DNA of 64,000 nt, from contig VTPC01090918.1 in the NCBI GenBank assembly GCA_011009095.1, positions 87,996 to 151,995 on the forward strand, written 5' to 3'. Numbering within the stretch: position 1 is the first letter of the stretch; each line of letters starts with the position of its first letter. The position numbers were made by a program, and so were the translations under genes. Positions 60,650 through 64,000 of this stretch are shown piece after piece. This stretch comes from Ignelater luminosus (taxonomy: Eukaryota > Arthropoda > Insecta > Coleoptera > Elateridae). The notes under the pieces were generated by a model. That model worked only from the letters and a program-made list of their open reading frames with translations. It searched no databases and was not told the DNA's origin.

Positions 60650-62165
60650 ATTATACCTTGAAATGCTGGGAAGGTGTACTAAAGCCACTAGAACTCCCCC
60701 CATCTTCTCTTCTGCACAATCCAAGACAACCCAAGTATTACTTCAGATTGGGTTAATTCACCAATTTCTTCATTTAATATTATTTCTTGCTATTTGACTT
60801 CTTCTCCTTCAATTTTAATTTTTCATCTTTAACATTAATTTCACGATGTTTTCTGGTGTTATCCTTTCTCCTATGTCCCCTTCCTTTTCTTCTTTCATTG
60901 GTTGTCATTTACTGCATTTGGAAGATGTGTGATACGGGCTGCTCATTTGGTCGCAGTACCAACACTTGTCGTGCCTAGTTCGTAAAGCAATCACGACCTC
61001 CCTTAGATTACATGAGGCAATAGTTCACATGTCCATGCTCTCTGTTGACCCATGCGTTTGTTTATAAAATAAAATCTTTTTTGACCACTCAACTCTGTTG
61101 TTTGTATAACAGTTTTTCTGCCATTTGACAATTATCGCCTTTCTTGCTCGTTCTTTCTCAGATTTTCCTTTGCCATAGGTTATTATTTTCTTTCTGTCAT
61201 CAAAGATACTGTTGGACCTCTCAGATTTGGCAATAATCTGCTCAATGCTCTTGTTGTTTCTTCTGATGTTCAATTAAGTCCCTCCATGTCTATCTCGATC
61301 TCCTTCAGTTTTCGCCACCCATATAGTATATATTATAATTTTTCTTTTTTCAGTCACGAGGTTTAGCTGTTTAGCACTTTTTTCTGGTCGAGTAGGAAAT
61401 AAGTCGTTGATGAGTTGTTGAACTCTATCTTTTTCAGTGTTATGTTTGATATCATCTTAAGCTTCTTCAATATTATTTTATAACTAAGCTCCCAGATATT
61501 TTCTTCAAGGTCGCAACAGATCTTCTTTTACACTTCGTTCCACGGGTTTTTCTTAGAAAACACTTACTTACTCACTAACTTCTTTCTGTATTTGTTTCCT
61601 GAGTTTTGGGATCAGTTCTGGAATCATTTTTCATTTGTATACTGTAGCCGTACTTTCTGTCGCTTTTCACTTTTATATTTTGAAATAAATCTTTCTATGG
61701 TGGCTGAAGTTTTCTTCTTCTACTTACTTTCAATCAATATTTTTTGATTTGTTCACTTAGCTATGTTGTTGTTAATGTAATGTATGTGTGGGACTCGTGT
61801 CCATGTTTTGAGAACTTGAGGTTTTTTCCATTATTTTCCCGTTGGCGTCTTTTGTGTTTGAGCCTCAAGAGGATGCTTTCGTTTAAAAGTCATCAGCCAC
61901 TAGTATTTCATTGTTTGTGTTGGTGTTGGTTTCTAGTAATTTATCCAATTTGCTTGTTTACTTTACCTATTAGTGTTTCATATTTCACGTGTTTCTTCTA
62001 GTCATGCTACATTCGTCTTTTCCTCATAGGGGCGTTTTTGCCTTCTCATTTTCTTGCCCTATTGCATCATTACAGGAGCTGCCGTTCTTCCTCTGTCTTC
62101 AATATGGCAACTGAGTACGCCCTAGGCCTTGATAATCTAATTGAAAGAGATCTTCTGCTTCAATC
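60650..62165 (-). pseudogene. R1-like LINE relic, endonuclease to C-terminal zinc motif
   Basis: Read from high to low coordinates on the minus strand: EILVADDF and KASS-GSNTKDANGKIM (61905-61830) match the endonuclease block GDFNAK-WGS-TD-RG. DLEENIWELSYKIILKKL and VQQLINDLFPTRP (about 61530-61400) match the linker before the RT. The RT itself is missing. KIITYGKGKSEKERARKAII with VKWQKN and FYKQTHG (61273-61025) match the C-terminal region, followed by KCWYCDQMSSPYHTSSKC (about 60977-60924), a C-x2-C-x7-H-x4-C motif typical of R1-group LINEs. ITPENIVKLMLKMKN and a G-rich GTTCTAGTGGCTTTAGT tail near 60690 resemble the LINE 3' end. It is full of stops. Confidence 0.7.
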
Positions 62166-62169
62166 TATA

Positions 62170-62400
62170 TATCAAAGTCAGAATTTTAAAGCGACGTAAA
62201 AATGGCCCCACCAGAATCTATGGGGCAGTCTGACATCTCAACCCCAGGGCGGAATTATGGGCTAACCCTACCCGCCTGTGATAATATTTTTTTTGCTTTC
62301 TTTTATGATATCGTTACTTCTTTTTTATTTTGTTTATTAAGACCAGGGAGTGGAAAAGTGAAAAAGTCTCTAGCTCTTGTTTCCTAATAGCATTGGGACC
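62170..62400. other. GC-richer segment, possibly LINE-derived
   Basis: GTAAAAATGGCCCCACCAGA, ATGGGGCAGTCTGACATC and CAACCCCAGGGCGGAATTAT look like the ends of R1-group LINEs in insects, but I cannot prove it. The small open frame 62202-62387 is probably incidental. Confidence 0.3.
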
Positions 62401-62417
62401 TGAAAAGAAGAAGAGCT

Positions 62418-62485
62418 AACTTAACATAACTTAAGCTAACCTAACCTAACTGAGGCTAACCTAACTTATTTTAACCTAACCTAGT
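62418..62485. repeat. Degenerate CCTAA (TTAGG) cluster
   Basis: CTAACCTAACCTAACTGAGG and TTAACCTAACCTAG form a run of about ten CCTAA/CTTAA-like words. TTAGG is the common insect telomere repeat, so this is either an interstitial telomere-like tract or a chance short repeat. A looser set lies at about 59985-60110. Confidence 0.5.
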
Positions 62486-63900
62486 TTCATATTGTCATTT
62501 ATTGATACTTTGTCGACATTTATAATATCATCGATATTATGTGCAGTTCCTTACAAAGAACATTCACGCTTTATCCAACACGTGCGTGTTTGGATAAGTT
62601 GTAATCCACATTATATCAATATCAGTTTAGAACTAACAATAAATAACATAAGCGCTTATTGCTATAAGATTCCTCAATTTCAAAAATTTAAAACAAGCAG
62701 TACGCTCTCTTAGAACTAATTAGTAAAATAAATATGATAAGAAAACAACAATTAAAATTGTGACGAGTGCGAGTGTCTAAATGAGAAGGAACACTCATGT
62801 CGGAAATAACAAGGAAATTATCAAAGCGAGAATCTTTTGAAAAGATTAGCGTTCTACGAATTTGAGAAGGTAAAATTGAATTGACCGGAAACCAAAATAA
62901 CACCTAATTGTCTTTTTAAAAGAGTAGGTAAATAAAAAAGATTAAATTCCCTAAATTACTGTAATAACTAATAGAAAATATTAAAAAAATTCTGAAGAAG
63001 ATGACTAATTTAATTACCTCCGTAAAAATAAATAAAGAGCATTCATATATAATAAATAACACCTGGATATAAATATGTTACATCAGTACACAACGTTCAA
63101 AAGAACAAAAGAAATTGAAGCTGAATCGATCGATACTTTAAAGTTTATAGTTTGAAGCAGTAATAAACCTTTATCAGTAATCTTCTTCTAGAAAAATTGT
63201 TTGCTGTATCGAAGGGTTGGTTATATTATTAGATAAGCGATAGCCATTACATATGGATTGATGTATTAGACGTGTTCAAATCACGAGCAATGTGATTTAT
63301 TGCGTGGCATTGATTAGTCGATGTCACATAAGCTGAGATGCAACGCGTTGTTTAGCATAATGCACTATAATCGGTAAACGGTTCTGTGTCTGTCAACATC
63401 AAAGCTATTAGCTTACTAACTATCCCTGTAATTTCATTTAAGCTATGCGTACATCAATCCAAATATAATACGGCTATAATAAAAATCGCAGAGGTATTTA
63501 GCCATTTAATCTGTATGCATATAATTAATTAGCAATTAATAAGAGAGATCTGCATGAGATTTTTACATTTCTCAAAAATAAAGATATAATATGGTTTTGT
63601 CTTGTACAGATTTTTTGTTGGTAGTGCATTGCACAAATCAAAACTAAATATAATCTGTCAGTTTAGTACCATTCTATATAACAAACAAGGGAAAACAAAT
63701 AAAACGAGTCGAGTGTTTTCATGTAGAATCAATTCCAGATTACTTTGTATGTTGAGTGGACTTGATACTTTTGTTAAGACAGAGATCTTCAATGTTTTAG
63801 AATTGGCAAGTCATAAAATACAGTTACAGGTAATTGTTCGATATAGCTAGCCCTAAGAAACAACCGTTTTCACAGCAAGTTTTTGGTATCAGCAGATAGA
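62486..63900. other. Non-coding stretch
   Basis: No gene or transposon recognised. The open frames at 62492-62713 and 63602-63850 lack domains. Confidence 0.35.
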
Positions 63901-63911
63901 GAATTACTCAC

Positions 63912-64000
63912 AGAACACAATTCCGCCTGCGGAGCTAAAGACAATTAATCCAATCTTGGTGAAACCGACGAAAAACAAACACGATTTTCACGCACATCTG
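63912..64000 (-). CDS. Possible exon coding a membrane segment, cut by window end
   Basis: On the minus strand the frame FFVGFTKIGLIVFSSAGGIV runs to a strong splice donor (GTGTTCT|GTGAGT; the exon would end at 63912). The small-residue-rich hydrophobic stretch resembles a transmembrane helix. The same frame has a TGA about 80 nt upstream, so the exon would have to begin after it, and the acceptor is not clear. I do not recognise the protein. It may be chance. Confidence 0.3.

Noticed and set aside
61744..62001. T-rich plus-strand frame resembling a membrane protein
   Set aside because: Antisense to the LINE endonuclease region; the hydrophobicity comes from T-rich codons opposite an A-rich LINE strand.
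1..64000. tRNA, rRNA or snRNA genes
   Set aside because: I looked for tRNA B-box (GGTTCGANNCC-type) sequences and rRNA blocks on both strands and saw none that form a gene; a dedicated scan would be decisive.

Overview
The window is AT-rich eukaryotic DNA, almost certainly from an insect. It has no operons and long non-coding stretches. It carries mariner, Tc1, hAT, LINE and Ty3/gypsy relics, scattered CCTAA/TTAGG-like motifs, and one host gene with spliced exons of an insect-type secreted-protein family. I cannot name the species; a beetle would be plausible, but nothing here proves it.

Layout. 1-8 kb holds inverted repeats, two small tandem-repeat arrays and a hAT deletion derivative with an exact 8-bp target duplication (6809-8071). 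8.9-10.2 kb holds the only convincing host gene, three exons on the minus strand with matching splice phases and a poly(A) signal. 12-21 kb holds a Tc1 deletion derivative, a full-length but broken mariner (15747-17008) and a long-TIR element (20416-21160) sitting inside satellite-like repeats. 24-37 kb holds three relics of one multicopy protein family that I cannot assign to a named transposon superfamily, two of them in opposite orientations; the most complete has inverted terminal sequence. 42.7-44 kb holds a second mariner, which contains an assembly gap and abuts a 123-bp MITE across one shared TA. 48.6-50.1 kb holds the 3' end of a Ty3/gypsy-like LTR retrotransposon. Its open frame joins the integrase tail to a TARG1/OARD1-like macrodomain and a CCCH zinc finger and then reads into the 3' LTR. 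54-62 kb holds another long-TIR element carrying a transposase scrap, a jockey-like LINE relic and an R1-like LINE relic.

Biologically this is a gene-poor, transposon-dense interval. Every transposase is broken, so mobility would depend on copies elsewhere. The most interesting item is the uninterrupted macrodomain/zinc-finger tail of the LTR element at 49.2-50.1 kb. It keeps the residues that match the catalytic Lys and Asp of TARG1 and suggests an ADP-ribose-hydrolase module captured by a retroelement. Large parts of the window (for example 13-15.7, 21.4-24.6, 24.9-29.3, 36.8-42.7, 50.1-54 and 56.4-60.6 kb) show nothing I can identify.
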